Shown: positions 1 through 8,937, counted from the stretch's first letter. The stretch is DNA of 64,000 nt from Aggregicoccus sp. 17bor-14 (GCF_009659535.1 NZ_VJZZ01000012.1:62001-126000); one strand, 5' to 3'. Notes: a model not told the origin generated them from the sequence alone. Made by a program: numbers and translations.

Positions 1-2207
1 GGGTAGTCCTTGAAGCGCTTCTTGAACGACAGGTAGTGCTGCTGGGCGAGCACGGTGGTAGGCACGAGCACCGCCACCTGCTTGCGGTCCAGCGCCGCCT
101 TGAAGGCCGCGCGCATGGCGACCTCCGTCTTGCCGTAGCCCACGTCGCCGCAGACGAGCCGGTCCATCGGCTCGGGCTTCTGCATGTCCGCGAGCACGTC
201 CTCGATGGCCTTGAGCTGGTCCGGCGTCTCCTCGAACTCGAAGTCCGCCTCGAACTGGCTGAAGTAGCGGTCCGGCGCGCTGAAGGCGTGGCCGGGGTGC
301 GCCTTGCGCGCGGCGATGATCTGCAGGAGCTCCGCCGCCATCTTCAGCAGCTGCTCCTTCACCCGCCGCTTCGTCTTCTCCCAGCTGGTGCCGCCCAGCT
401 TGTCGAGCGCGACCTTGTCGGGGTCTCCGCCGGTGAACTTCTGGATGAGCCGCATGCGGCCCACCGGCAGGTAGATCTTGTCCTTGCCGGCGTACTCGAG
501 CACGAGGAAGTCCCCGGGCACGCCGTTCACCTGCATCTTCGTCAGGCCCGCGTAGCGCCCGATGCCGAAGTCGGTGTGGACGATGAGGTCCCCCTCCTTG
601 AGGTCCCCGAAGCCCGCGCTGAACGCGTCCGTCTTCTTGCTGCGGCGCACGCGGCGCCGCGCGCGCACGCCGAAGATCTCCTCGTCCGCGAGCAGCGCGA
701 GCCCGCTGCGCGCCCCCTCGAGCTGCGGCGCCACGAAGCCCGCGCTGATCTCCATGGGGAACAGGTGCGCGCTCACGCTGGGCTCGTAGAGCGCCGCGGG
801 GTCCCCGAGCGGCTCCTGGTGCACGCGCACCATCACGTTGCGGTCCAGGAGCAGTCGCTTGAGCCGGTCCGCCTGGGAGAGCGTGCCGCAGGCGACGGCC
901 AGCGCCACGCCGCTCTCGCGCCAGCGCTGCATGCGCTCGATGAGCGGGCTGAGCGCGCCCTCCTCGCCGTGGTGCGCGAGGATGGCCTCGCGCACGTCGT
1001 GGGTGGTGCCGAAGGAGAAGGCCACCGGCGCCGCGGCGTCCTCGGCCGCGGTGAGGCTGAGCCCGCCGCCCTCGAGCACCCGGAAGGCCTGCAGCTGCGC
1101 GCGCACCTGCTCGGGGGAGAGGAACAGCTCGGGCGGAGGCTGGGTGAGGTCGCCGCGCGCGTCCGCGTCCGCGCTCTCGCGGGCGAGCTCCTCCCAGAGC
1201 TCGCCGGCTGCCCGGTCCACGCTGACGGGGTCGTCCACGTAGAAGAGCGGCGCCTCCTTCGTCCACAGCCCCAGGTACTCGAACACCGTGCCCAGGCCGC
1301 CCTCGAAGAAGCCGGCGAGCAGCCCCTCCATGCCGAAGGGGGGAAGCCCCTCGCGGATGGCATCCAGGCGCTCGCGCAGCTTGATGGTGGGCAGGTTGAT
1401 GCGCTCGGCGGCGGCGCGCGCGGCGGCCTCGGCGCGGGGGCGCGTCTCGTCGTTGAAGAGCACCTCGCGCGCGGGGGCGAGATGGACCTCCTGCAGCGCG
1501 TCCGTGGTGCGCTGGGTGTCCGGGTCGAAGAGGCGCACGCTCTCGATGGTGTCGCCGAAGAACTCGAGCCGCACCGGCTGCGTGTACAGCGGGCTGAACA
1601 CGTCCAGGATGCCGCCGCGCACGCTGAAGGTGCCCGGGTCCTCCACCAGGGGGCTCGAGAGGTAGCCCATCGCGGCGAGCTTTCGCGCGAGCCCGTCGCG
1701 GTCGTGGTCCTCGCCCACGCGGATGCGCGCACTGAGGCTCGCCATCACCCCGGGCGGCACCATGCGCCGCATCAGCGCGCCCACGCTGAGCACCAGCGCG
1801 GGGAAGCGCGTGCCCTGCGCGAGGTGGAAGAGCGCGCCCAGCCGCTCACTCACCGTGACGGGCTCGGGGCTGAGCTCGTCGTAGGGCAGCACCTCGTCCG
1901 CCGGCAGCCGCACCACGCGTGGCGCGAGCGGGGTGCCCTCGCCGCCCAGGAAGAACGCCAGGTCGTGCGCCAGGCTCTCGGCCGAGTCCTCGTCCGCCGT
2001 GACGCAGACGAGCGGGACTTGGAGCTGCCCGGCGAGCTGCGAGAGCGCGAGCCCGCGCGCGGCGCCCTTCAGGCCCTGGGTGCGCACCCTGCGGCCCGGG
2101 CCGAGGAGCGCGCGCACGCGGGCGATGGGGTCCGAGACCTGCGGCAGTGCCCGGAGGCCCGCCGCATCACCTGTCACCTGGAGCTTCTGCGAGAAGGGAG
2201 TGTCCAT
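1..2207 (-). CDS. mfd: Transcription-repair coupling factor Mfd, C-terminal part outside the window
   Basis: Mfd removes RNA polymerase stalled at DNA lesions and recruits UvrA. The reading frame starts at the ATG whose first base is 2207 and runs off the left edge, giving 735 of the roughly 1,150-1,200 residues usual for the family. Visible in order are the UvrB-like N-terminal region (about residues 20-350), the RNA-polymerase-interacting CarD-like domain beginning near residue 537 (EGDLIVHTDFGIGRY), and the start of the translocase with Walker A GDVGYGKTE at residues 687-695. The rest of the helicase motor and the TRG/C-terminal module lie beyond the window. A good sigma-70-type promoter sits immediately upstream. 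The + strand of this region is also open for a long stretch, which is only a GC-rich shadow. Confidence 0.97.
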   Translation of the reverse strand, partial: MDTPFSQKLQVTGDAAGLRALPQVSDPIARVRALLGPGRRVRTQGLKGAARGLALSQLAGQLQVPLVCVTADEDSAESLAHDLAFFLGGEGTPLAPRVVRLPADEVLPYDELSPEPVTVSERLGALFHLAQGTRFPALVLSVGALMRRMVPPGVMASLSARIRVGEDHDRDGLARKLAAMGYLSSPLVEDPGTFSVRGGILDVFSPLYTQPVRLEFFGDTIESVRLFDPDTQRTTDALQEVHLAPAREVLFNDETRPRAEAAARAAAERINLPTIKLRERLDAIREGLPPFGMEGLLAGFFEGGLGTVFEYLGLWTKEAPLFYVDDPVSVDRAAGELWEELARESADADARGDLTQPPPELFLSPEQVRAQLQAFRVLEGGGLSLTAAEDAAAPVAFSFGTTHDVREAILAHHGEEGALSPLIERMQRWRESGVALAVACGTLSQADRLKRLLLDRNVMVRVHQEPLGDPAALYEPSVSAHLFPMEISAGFVAPQLEGARSGLALLADEEIFGVRARRRVRRSKKTDAFSAGFGDLKEGDLIVHTDFGIGRYAGLTKMQVNGVPGDFLVLEYAGKDKIYLPVGRMRLIQKFTGGDPDKVALDKLGGTSWEKTKRRVKEQLLKMAAELLQIIAARKAHPGHAFSAPDRYFSQFEADFEFEETPDQLKAIEDVLADMQKPEPMDRLVCGDVGYGKTEVAMRAAFKAALDRKQVAVLVPTTVLAQQHYLSFKKRFKDY

Positions 2208-2230
2208 CCGTCGGCCGGGGGCCGTACGGG

Positions 2231-2259
2231 TAAATAGGAGCCGGGCAGGGGTGGGTCAA
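2231..2259 (-). promoter_or_regulatory. Predicted housekeeping promoter of mfd
   Basis: Read on the minus strand there is a -35 TTGACC (2259-2254), a 17-base spacer and a -10 TATTTA (2236-2231). The expected transcription start is near 2224, leaving a leader of under 20 bases before the mfd ATG. Spacing is ideal and both hexamers stand out against the GC-rich background. Confidence 0.6.
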
Positions 2260-2313
2260 CGGAAGAGCAGCCCGCAGGGGCACCCCCGCGCGAGCTGCCT
2301 CCCCAGCGGGCGA

Positions 2314-2625
2314 CTAGTGCCGGGCGGCCAGGCGCAGCCGCAGCACGTCCTGGGCGGCGCCCGGGTCCACCAGCTCCAGCGCGGCGCGGCCCGTCACCCG
2401 CAGCTCCTCCTCGTCGCGCTCGTCGTCGTCGCCGCCCTTGTCCCCGCCCTTGTCGCCGCCGCTGCCGCCGTCCCCCTTGCCGCCGCCGTCCGCCAGCAGC
2501 TCAGGCGCCGCGAGGCCCCCGGGCGCGGAGGTGATGGCCACGCGGCTGCGGGCCTCGGCGCGCGCGGCGAGGCCCGCGCTGCACAGCGAGAGGGCGAAGA
2601 GGAGGGCGACGGCGAGGGTCTTCAT
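2314..2625 (-). CDS. Small secreted protein with a Gly/Asp/Lys-rich linker
   Basis: I do not recognise this 103-residue protein. It begins with a clear signal peptide (MKTLAVALLFALSLCSAGLAA) followed by a short mature region. The middle (about residues 45-72) is a low-complexity run of Gly, Asp and Lys rising to an acidic DDDERDEEE stretch, and the C-terminus is Leu/Arg-rich. Export to the periplasm or beyond is the only inference supported. It is separate from mfd (about 105 bp from its start) and stands alone between mfd and the GFA gene, all on the same strand. The signal peptide and stop position favour a real gene. Confidence 0.6.
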   Translation of the reverse strand: MKTLAVALLFALSLCSAGLAARAEARSRVAITSAPGGLAAPELLADGGGKGDGGSGGDKGGDKGGDDDERDEEELRVTGRAALELVDPGAAQDVLRLRLAARH

Positions 2626-2689
2626 GGGCGGGGCTCCGGGCTCTGGGACCTGGACGGCCCCATGCCCTGCGTATTCACGCGGGCCCGCG

Positions 2690-3061
2690 CTAACGGCTGC
2701 GGCCGTCGTAGGGATGGAGCTTCAGCCCCTCGAGCGCCACGCCCTCCAGGCAGCGCACGTTGACCGCGCGCATCTCCCGGCCGTCCGGCGTACGGCCGGT
2801 GGAGTAGGAGCGCACCCCGCAGGTGCGGCAGAAGAGGTGGTGGATGCTCTTCTTGCCGAACTGGTAGTCGCTCACCGCCTCCTCACCGGACTTCAGCTCG
2901 AAGTTCTCCACCGGCGCGAAGGCCAGCATCGAGCCGGTCTTCTGGCAGATGGAGCAGTTGCAGGTGACCACGGGCTGGCTCAGGTCCAGCTTCACGCTGT
3001 AGCGGACCTGGCCGCAGTGACACCCACCCTCGTAACGCTGGAGCTCGCTCATGGGCGGCAT
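2690..3061 (-). CDS. GFA-domain protein (glutathione-dependent formaldehyde-activating enzyme family)
   Basis: This 123-residue protein has the GFA/CENP-V zinc-binding pattern: GGCHCGQVRY near residue 13, CNCSICQKTG near residue 34 and HLFCRTCGVRSY near residue 76. Those seven or so cysteines bind structural and catalytic zinc in the family. Members include S-(hydroxymethyl)glutathione synthase, but most are uncharacterised, so the substrate here is unknown. The start may be this ATG or the one three codons later (MSELQRY); an AGG five bases upstream mildly favours the first. It is a free-standing gene with a short C-terminus and shows no oddities. Confidence 0.85.
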   Translation of the reverse strand: MPPMSELQRYEGGCHCGQVRYSVKLDLSQPVVTCNCSICQKTGSMLAFAPVENFELKSGEEAVSDYQFGKKSIHHLFCRTCGVRSYSTGRTPDGREMRAVNVRCLEGVALEGLKLHPYDGRSR

Positions 3062-3076
3062 CTTGCCTGCGCGCGC

Positions 3077-4156
3077 CTAGCGCAGCCACCACGTCCAGTG
3101 GTCGGTCGTGGGGTCCTGGCTGAAGCCGCTGAAGTTGGCGCGCGTGTCGGTCATGAACGGGTGGTAGAGGTGGCAGCCCTCGTACCACCAGCCGATGTTG
3201 CGGTGCACCGAGGCGCAGCTGCTCCCGGAGGTGTCGCTGTCGGTGGTGCTGAAGGGCGGCGCGAAGTTCAGGAAGCAGCCCGGGCTCTGGCCGCACAGGG
3301 CCGCGTTGACCTCGGTGGTGTTGGAGCCCGAGAGCCCGAGGTTCTCCGCCATCTTCACGTCGTCGAGCTGCGCGAGCCGGGGCGTCGCGTCCGACTCGAA
3401 GCGCAGCGTGGAGGCGCCGTCCGCGAGCTCGCGCCAGGTGTCCAGGGGCATCACGTAGAGGGGCGCGCTGCGGTGCCCGCCGTAGTCCGTCGCCTGGCCG
3501 ACGCCGCTGCTGCGCCACGCGGCGATGCCCTGGGTGAGCGCCGGGTGCGCGGGCACCACGCCGGTGAAGGCGCTGTGCAGCACCAGCGTCCAGCCGCCGC
3601 CGTCGTAGTTCATGTTGCAGTAGACCTGCAGCTCCCGGCCCCCGATCGTGAGGGTGTGGAGGCCCGTCGCGGCGTCGGGCTGGGTCTGCTTCAGCGTGCG
3701 GCAGCTGCCCACGAAGGGCGTCACGGTGTCGGAGGCCTCCGAGGTGGCCTCCCGGGTGCCCTCCGGCGTGCGCGCCGTCACCGTGAAGGCGTAGGGCTTG
3801 CCCGGAACGAGGCCGGTGAGGCGCACCTCGTTGTCCAGCGTGGTCAGCGGCTCCAGGGCGGTGGAGCCATCCGTCGTGCGCACCGTGTAGGAGTACCAAC
3901 GGGAGGGGTTCTCCCGGCTCCAGCGCAGCCGCACCTGACCGTCGCCCGCCACCGCCGAGGTGATGACCGGCGTCTGCCATCCCGGCTCCGTCGACGGCTC
4001 GGTGGGCGGGGGCGTCTGCTGCTCGGGCTGCGCGGGCTGGTCGGGAGGCGACTGCGTCTCGGGCTTCTCCGTGGGCGGCGGCGCGAGGCACGCGGCGGTG
4101 AGCAGCGGGAGCAGGAAGAAGGCAGAGACTCGGAAGCTGCGAAAGCCGGGCATCAT
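3077..4156 (-). CDS. Lipoprotein with fibronectin type III and fibrinogen-like (GGxW) domains
   Basis: The 359-residue product starts MMPGFRSFR and has a hydrophobic core ending in the lipobox LLTAAC, so it is a predicted outer-membrane or surface lipoprotein. A Pro/Thr/Glu-rich spacer (to about residue 55) leads to one FN3-like domain (about 60-145, with VRLRWSRE and YSYTVR strands). A C-terminal part of some 200 residues follows that contains VYCNMNYDGGGWTLVLHSAF, the hallmark of fibrinogen C-terminal/FReD-like domains, plus several cysteines. Such domains are usually adhesive or carbohydrate-binding in animals and sporadic in bacteria. A further in-frame ATG six codons upstream (4174) exists but has no spaced ribosome binding site. 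A role in surface recognition is inference. Confidence 0.8.
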   Translation of the reverse strand: MMPGFRSFRVSAFFLLPLLTAACLAPPPTEKPETQSPPDQPAQPEQQTPPPTEPSTEPGWQTPVITSAVAGDGQVRLRWSRENPSRWYSYTVRTTDGSTALEPLTTLDNEVRLTGLVPGKPYAFTVTARTPEGTREATSEASDTVTPFVGSCRTLKQTQPDAATGLHTLTIGGRELQVYCNMNYDGGGWTLVLHSAFTGVVPAHPALTQGIAAWRSSGVGQATDYGGHRSAPLYVMPLDTWRELADGASTLRFESDATPRLAQLDDVKMAENLGLSGSNTTEVNAALCGQSPGCFLNFAPPFSTTDSDTSGSSCASVHRNIGWWYEGCHLYHPFMTDTRANFSGFSQDPTTDHWTWWLR

Positions 4157-4348
4157 GGGGAGTGCGTTTAGCATCTCCCGCTGCGGGTTGCTCCCGGGGG
4201 CCCTGGCCTGCGGTGGGTGGAGGTGCGCGGTGTGCGATGCGGGTCGCCGGGGACCTCCCGGCCCCCTGTCGATTCCCGCACACTTCTATGGCTAGAGTGC
4301 GCGGCGTGGCGGCGGGCAGGCTCCGCGGCCAGCACCGGGGGGGAATCC

Positions 4349-4912
4349 ATGACGCAGGCCGCAGTGGAGCTGCAGCTGCCCGAGGGACACGTGAAGCAGA
4401 GCGTGTTCGAGGGGCTCTTCGTGCACGTGCTCAAGGTGCAGCCGGGCTCCCCGTTCGCGCGGGACCTGAAGGCCGTGGGCTTCGACCTCGCGCACCAGGA
4501 GGTGAGCTACCCCACGCCGGTGCTCAAGGCCGTGCTCGAGGTGGCCGCGCGCCACGTGCTGCCGGGCCGCCCGCTCGAGGAGGCGCAGCGCGAGCTGGGC
4601 CGGCGCTTCCTCGAGGGCTTCCTGCAGACGCTCGCGGGCAAGGCGCTGGGGCTGCTGCTGCCCGTCTTCGGTCCCGAGGGCATCATCAAGCGCCTGCCGC
4701 GCTTCTTCTCCATGGGCACGGTGGGCTCGGAGATGACCGTCTATCCGGACAGCCCGCAGTGCTGGCGCTTCGAGCTGCGCGACCGCCATCCGCTCGCGGA
4801 CTTCGACGCCGGCATCATCGAGGCGGCGCTGCTGCGCGTGGGCGTGCAGCCCGACATCACCGTGCACGCGCGCGGCGCACAGCACTTCGCCCTGCTGCTG
4901 CGCTGGAAGTGA
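4349..4912 (+). CDS. TIGR02265 (DUF2378) family protein
   Basis: This 187-residue protein (MTQAAVELQLPEGHVKQSVFEGLF...) matches the TIGR02265/DUF2378 family, which is characteristic of Myxococcaceae and present there in many paralogues. Its function is unknown. Typical features are the N-terminal SVFEGLFVHVLK segment, a central GRRFLEGFLQTLAGKALG helix and a C-terminal beta-rich part ending HFALLLRWK. There is no signal peptide or TM segment, so it is cytosolic. The ATG at 4349 is preferred because the upstream in-frame extension is low-complexity. A TAGAGT -10-like hexamer lies near 4290. The family assignment is firm and the role is open. Confidence 0.85.
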   Translation: MTQAAVELQLPEGHVKQSVFEGLFVHVLKVQPGSPFARDLKAVGFDLAHQEVSYPTPVLKAVLEVAARHVLPGRPLEEAQRELGRRFLEGFLQTLAGKALGLLLPVFGPEGIIKRLPRFFSMGTVGSEMTVYPDSPQCWRFELRDRHPLADFDAGIIEAALLRVGVQPDITVHARGAQHFALLLRWK

Positions 4913-4925
4913 GCCTGCGCGCGCG

Positions 4926-6488
4926 CTAGTCCGCGCGCACCAGCCACACCGACTGCAGGAAGCGCACGGCGCCCGCGTCCGCCGCATCGTGGCGGGCGCT
5001 CGCCGCGTGCAGCACGAGCACCGCCGCCACCACCGCGAGCCCCGCGGCCACGGCCGCCGGCGTGCGCGAGAGCCGCAGCAGCGCCCACGCCGCCATCGCG
5101 ACGACGCCGAGCACGAGCAGCGCCCCGGGCAGGGCCGACGCCACGCCGAAGAGCGAGAGCACCGTGGGCGGCAGGGACCCCGCGCGAAACAGCGGCAGCG
5201 CGAGCGCGAAGAGGCCGTCCGACACGTCGTCCGGGACGTAGTTCACGAGCGTGAGCAGCCCGGTGACGAGCACGCTCGCGGCGCACAGCCCCGCGCCCAC
5301 GCCGGCCCACGGCCCCCCTCGCCGCTGCAGCCCCGCGAGCGCGAGCCCCACGGGCAGCATCAGGAAGGGCACGAGCCCCGTGAGGTGGCGAGGCCCCGTC
5401 GTCCAGCCCCAGGACGCGTAGGAGAAGGACGCGGTGAAGTACGCGTAGCCGAGGCAGAGCACCCCCGTGAGCCAGAACAGCGCGCGCCCCTCGCTGTCCT
5501 TGCGTCGCCCGAGCAGCCACAGCCCGGGCAGCGCGAGCAGCAGCACGGGCGAGAGCGCGAAGAGGCCGCGCAGCGGGCTGAAGAGCGAGAGCTCGAGGGC
5601 GCGCGGGTCCGGCAGCCGGATGCCGAGGAAGCCCCCCAGGTGCCAGGGCTGGTAGGCCGCGTCCGCCAGGTGCTTGTAGCCGCTCTCCAGCGGGTGGCCG
5701 AAGGCGGCCTGGTGGTAGGCCATCAGTCCCAGCACGAAGGGCAGGGCGCCCACGAGCGCGAGCCCCCCTCCTCGCGCGAGCCGCACGAGCCGCTCGCGCA
5801 GCGGCAGCTCCGGGCGCAGCAGGACCTGAAGCGCCGCGTAGAGCACCAGCGCGAGCACCGCGAGCGCGCCCGTGTACTCGGCCGCGAGCGCCGCGCCCGC
5901 GCACGCGCCCGCGGCCAGGTAGCCGCGCTCGCGCCACGCGCCGCGCCCCACCTGCCACAGCGCGTAGAAGCCCGCGAAGAGCAGCACCGCGCTCGCCTGG
6001 TGGCTCATGAAGAGCAGCGAGTAGCTGAAGGCCAGCGTGCCCAGCGCGTACGTCGCCGTGAGCAGCAGGGGCAGGGGCCAGGGCAGGCCTTGCGCGGCGA
6101 GGAAGCGGTGCAGCAGCAGCAGGAGCGGCAGCGTGGGGGCCACCGTGAGCAGCAGGCGCGAGAGGTACACGAGCCACAGCTCGGACACGCGGTGCCCGTC
6201 CCCGCCCGCGAGCGCCTCCAGCGCCGCGTACACCGGCACCGCGGCGAGCGAGAGCAGCGGCGCCTTGGACGAGTAGTAGCGCCCGTCCTTCACCGAGAGG
6301 TCGCCCACGCGCCCGTAGTCCTGCAGCGCGCCGTTCATCTCGAGCGTGCCGTGGTCCACCCACGCGCGCGCCTGCCACAGGCGCGCCAGCTCGTTGGGGG
6401 AGCGCAGGCCGGGGTGGTACGGGAACGCGAGGACGTAGAGCGCGAGCAGGAGGGCCACGGGCGCTCGCGCTGCGCCCCTGCCGCTCAC
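4926..6488 (-). CDS. Polytopic membrane protein, glycosyltransferase-C-like
   Basis: The 520-residue product is almost entirely hydrophobic with about 11-13 predicted TM helices. After TM1 a long periplasmic-type loop contains SPNELARLW...RYYSSKAPLLSL, reminiscent of GT-C glycosyltransferases and Wzy-like proteins of myxobacteria in which an acidic loop acts on a lipid-linked sugar. I cannot assign a substrate. The GTG start at 6488 overlaps the TGA of the upstream gene by four bases (GTGA), so translation is coupled to the GT2-methyltransferase protein. The open frame continues upstream inside that gene, but those residues are a shadow. The C-terminus ends within 15 bases of the convergent TIGR02265 gene. 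Confidence 0.78.
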   Translation of the reverse strand: MSGRGAARAPVALLLALYVLAFPYHPGLRSPNELARLWQARAWVDHGTLEMNGALQDYGRVGDLSVKDGRYYSSKAPLLSLAAVPVYAALEALAGGDGHRVSELWLVYLSRLLLTVAPTLPLLLLLHRFLAAQGLPWPLPLLLTATYALGTLAFSYSLLFMSHQASAVLLFAGFYALWQVGRGAWRERGYLAAGACAGAALAAEYTGALAVLALVLYAALQVLLRPELPLRERLVRLARGGGLALVGALPFVLGLMAYHQAAFGHPLESGYKHLADAAYQPWHLGGFLGIRLPDPRALELSLFSPLRGLFALSPVLLLALPGLWLLGRRKDSEGRALFWLTGVLCLGYAYFTASFSYASWGWTTGPRHLTGLVPFLMLPVGLALAGLQRRGGPWAGVGAGLCAASVLVTGLLTLVNYVPDDVSDGLFALALPLFRAGSLPPTVLSLFGVASALPGALLVLGVVAMAAWALLRLSRTPAAVAAGLAVVAAVLVLHAASARHDAADAGAVRFLQSVWLVRAD

Positions 6489-7825
6489 CCCTGCGTCCCG
6501 CCGGTCACGCGCGCCACCGCGAACAGGCTCATGCCCACCGGCAGCTTCACGTGGCTCTCGGCCTCGGCGAGCAGCGGCGCGAGCCGGTCGTAGAGCTTGA
6601 GCTGCAGCTTGGGCACGCTGCGCCGGCGCATCACGCGGCTGTTCATGAACCAGCCGGGGATGCCCACCAGGTTCATCCACTCCAGCTGCTCCACCTCGAA
6701 GCCGTTCGCCTCGAGCAGCCCCTGCAGCTGGGGCCGGGTGTAGCGGCGGTGGTGGCCCACCGCCTCGTCGATCGCCCCGAACAGCGCGGGCAGCGCCGGC
6801 ACCAGGATGAGCACCCGGCCGCCCTCGGGGAGGATCTGCCGGAAGCGGCGCAGCGCAGCGGCGTCGTCCGGGATGTGCTCGAGCACGTTGGACAGCACGA
6901 TGGTGTCCAGCTTCTCCGCGCGCAGCTGCTCCCAGTCCGCGAGCGCCACGTCCGAGAGGTAGGGGCGCACGTGCGGCTTGCCGCGGAACTTGTTGCGCAG
7001 CCGCTCCACGTAGAAGCGCTCCACCTCCAGCGCGATGAGCAGCTCGAGCCCCGGCTCCAGCTCGCGGGTGATGGTGCCGATGCCCGCGCCGATCTCCAGC
7101 ACGCGCCGGCCCACGTGCGCCTTGAAGCGCCGGGCGATCCACTGGTTGTAGTTGACCGCGCCGTCCATGCGCTCGAGCGTGTTGTAGCCCTCGTGCTGGT
7201 TGTCCGCGTCGTTCTGCACCGTGGCGTAGCGCACCAGCGCCTTGAGCCGCGCGAGCTGCGCGCTCAAGCCCTGGCGCGGCGCGGTCACCAGCTCCACCGG
7301 CACCTCGGCGAGCCGGTACAGCTGCGCCGCCAGCTTCACCACGATCTCGGCGTCGATTGCCTCGTCGTCGCTCGAGAGCGCGAGCCCCTGCAGCGCCTCC
7401 GTGCGGAAGGCGCGCAGGCCGCTGAGCGGGTCCTGCAGCGCGAGGTCCGCCACGAAGCCCGTGAAGCGCCCCAGCGCCCGGTCCGCCACGGGCCCGCCCG
7501 CGCCCGAGCGGCACGCGAACACCGCGTCCGCGCTGTCCTGCTCCAGCGGGCGCAGCAGCTCGTCGTAGGCGGAGATGGGGTACGCCACGTCCGGGTCCTG
7601 CACGATGGTGAAGCGGCCCGCCGCCTGCGCGATGGCGCTGCGGATGGCGGCGCCCTTGCCGCCGGTGGCCGGCACCTGCAGCACGTTCGGCTGCTCGGGC
7701 ATGGCCAGGGGGGCATCACCCGCGAGCAGCACCTGCGCGCGCGGGGCCAGCTCGCGCGCGAAGAGCGCTGCGGCGCCAGAGGAACGGTGGCTGTAGGGGA
7801 TGATGACGGAGAGCGTGGGTTCCAA
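6485..7825 (-). CDS. Bifunctional protein: GT2-type glycosyltransferase fused to SAM-dependent methyltransferase
   Basis: The 446-residue protein joins two domains. Residues 1-215 resemble a dolichol-phosphate-mannose-synthase-like GT2 domain (LSVIIPYSHRS at the N-terminus, GGKGAAIRSAIAQAAGRFTIVQDPD with the acidic metal-binding motif, and DPLSGLRAFR). Residues 225-440 are a class I methyltransferase (VLEIGAGIGTITREL, then LSNVLEHIPDD and the HHRRYTRPQL helix). Similar fusions modify polyprenyl-linked sugars. It is followed, with a GTGA overlap, by a GT-C-like membrane protein, which supports a pathway that loads and transfers a lipid-linked sugar. The ATG start lies about 115 bp from the divergent nucleotidyltransferase-like gene. 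Confidence 0.85.
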   Translation of the reverse strand: MEPTLSVIIPYSHRSSGAAALFARELAPRAQVLLAGDAPLAMPEQPNVLQVPATGGKGAAIRSAIAQAAGRFTIVQDPDVAYPISAYDELLRPLEQDSADAVFACRSGAGGPVADRALGRFTGFVADLALQDPLSGLRAFRTEALQGLALSSDDEAIDAEIVVKLAAQLYRLAEVPVELVTAPRQGLSAQLARLKALVRYATVQNDADNQHEGYNTLERMDGAVNYNQWIARRFKAHVGRRVLEIGAGIGTITRELEPGLELLIALEVERFYVERLRNKFRGKPHVRPYLSDVALADWEQLRAEKLDTIVLSNVLEHIPDDAAALRRFRQILPEGGRVLILVPALPALFGAIDEAVGHHRRYTRPQLQGLLEANGFEVEQLEWMNLVGIPGWFMNSRVMRRRSVPKLQLKLYDRLAPLLAEAESHVKLPVGMSLFAVARVTGGTQG

Positions 7826-7940
7826 GGTGCCGCCTGCCTATCACACGCCGGGGCCGCCGCGCCTGCCTGCCTGTGCCGGGGGACCCCTCGCGCGCTTGTG
7901 CATTGCACCCGTGCGCCGTGCCCCGTAAGAGCCATGCCCC

Positions 7941-8915
7941 ATGGCGCCGCCCAGCCTCCTCGACACCGTCCGCGTCCTCGCCTCGCTCGACCCGCCCCGC
8001 ACGGACCTGCGCGGCGCCCCCTGGGAGCAATACGTGGACTGGTCCATCGGCCAGGGGCTCGCCCCGCTGGCCGCCTACAACCTGCAGTACCGGCTCGGCG
8101 CCGCGGGCGCGCCGGAGTGGGCGCGCGACCGGCTCCTGAGCATCTACCAGGGCTCGCTCAACGACAACGTGATGAAGCTGGTCAACTTCAAGCGCGCCGT
8201 GGACGAGCTCGAGGGGCGCCGGCTGCTCATGCTGGGCGGCGCCGCCTTCGCCGAGGCGCTCTACCCGCACGTGGGCTTCCGCCCGGTGCTGGAGATCCAG
8301 CTGCTGCTGCAGCGCACGGACCTGGACCCCTTCGCCGCCTTCCTCGGCCAGCACCAGTTCAAGCCCGAGCCGGACGACATGGGCTCGGGCGCGGCGCGCG
8401 TGCTCTCCGACGGGCGCACCCCCGTGTTCCTCTTCTCGGACGTGCTGGGCGCGCGCGGGCGCGAGGCGCTGCGCGGCGTGTTCGAGCGCGCGCGCCCCAT
8501 GCGCGTGTACGGGCCCTCCTTCTTCCGGCCCGAGCAGGAGGACGCGGTGCTGCTGCTGTGCCTCGAGCACGCGCGCCAGGGCTACGAGGTGCCGCTGCTG
8601 TCCTTCGTGGACCTGCGCGAGCTGGTGACGGGCGCGCAGGGGCTCAACGGCCCCTACTCGCGCCCGCTGGACGCAGCCAGCCTGCAGGAGCGCGCGCGCG
8701 CCTGGCGCCTCGAGCGCGCGCTCTACGCCTCGCTCGCGGTGGTGGCCGGGCTCTTCCCCGAGGCTGCCGCCGCCGCGCGCGCCGCCCAGCCGCCCCTGCG
8801 CGGCGCCACGCGCCAGCTGCTCGACCGGCTGGTGGTGGCGCCCACGCTCGCCCTCGGGCGCACCCGCACCCTGCGCGGCGGAGACCGCCTCCGCCGGCTG
8901 CTCACCGGGCAGTAG
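7941..8915 (+). CDS. Nucleotidyltransferase-like protein (NTP_transf_5 type), putative
   Basis: The 324-residue cytosolic protein has the layout of the uncharacterised nucleotidyltransferase family often found in polysaccharide clusters: an N-terminal helical part, then DELEGRRLLMLGGAAFAEALYP (where the family has an LKG..L..LYP motif), a beta segment VGFRPVLEIQLLLQ and a C-terminal helical half. The usual catalytic acidic pair after the second motif is not obvious (EIQLLL instead of DiDlLv), so it may be a degenerate, non-catalytic member. It is divergent from the GT2-methyltransferase operon and followed by ugd, consistent with surface-glycan work. The assignment is tentative. Confidence 0.6.
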   Translation: MAPPSLLDTVRVLASLDPPRTDLRGAPWEQYVDWSIGQGLAPLAAYNLQYRLGAAGAPEWARDRLLSIYQGSLNDNVMKLVNFKRAVDELEGRRLLMLGGAAFAEALYPHVGFRPVLEIQLLLQRTDLDPFAAFLGQHQFKPEPDDMGSGAARVLSDGRTPVFLFSDVLGARGREALRGVFERARPMRVYGPSFFRPEQEDAVLLLCLEHARQGYEVPLLSFVDLRELVTGAQGLNGPYSRPLDAASLQERARAWRLERALYASLAVVAGLFPEAAAAARAAQPPLRGATRQLLDRLVVAPTLALGRTRTLRGGDRLRRLLTGQ

Positions 8916-8937
8916 CCGCACCCCTCCCGGGGGGCCC

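Noticed and set aside
36-2237. Very long + strand open frame opposite mfd
   Set aside because: Arg/Gly/His/Leu low-complexity translation, no family; the minus strand encodes an unmistakable Mfd. A GC-rich shadow.
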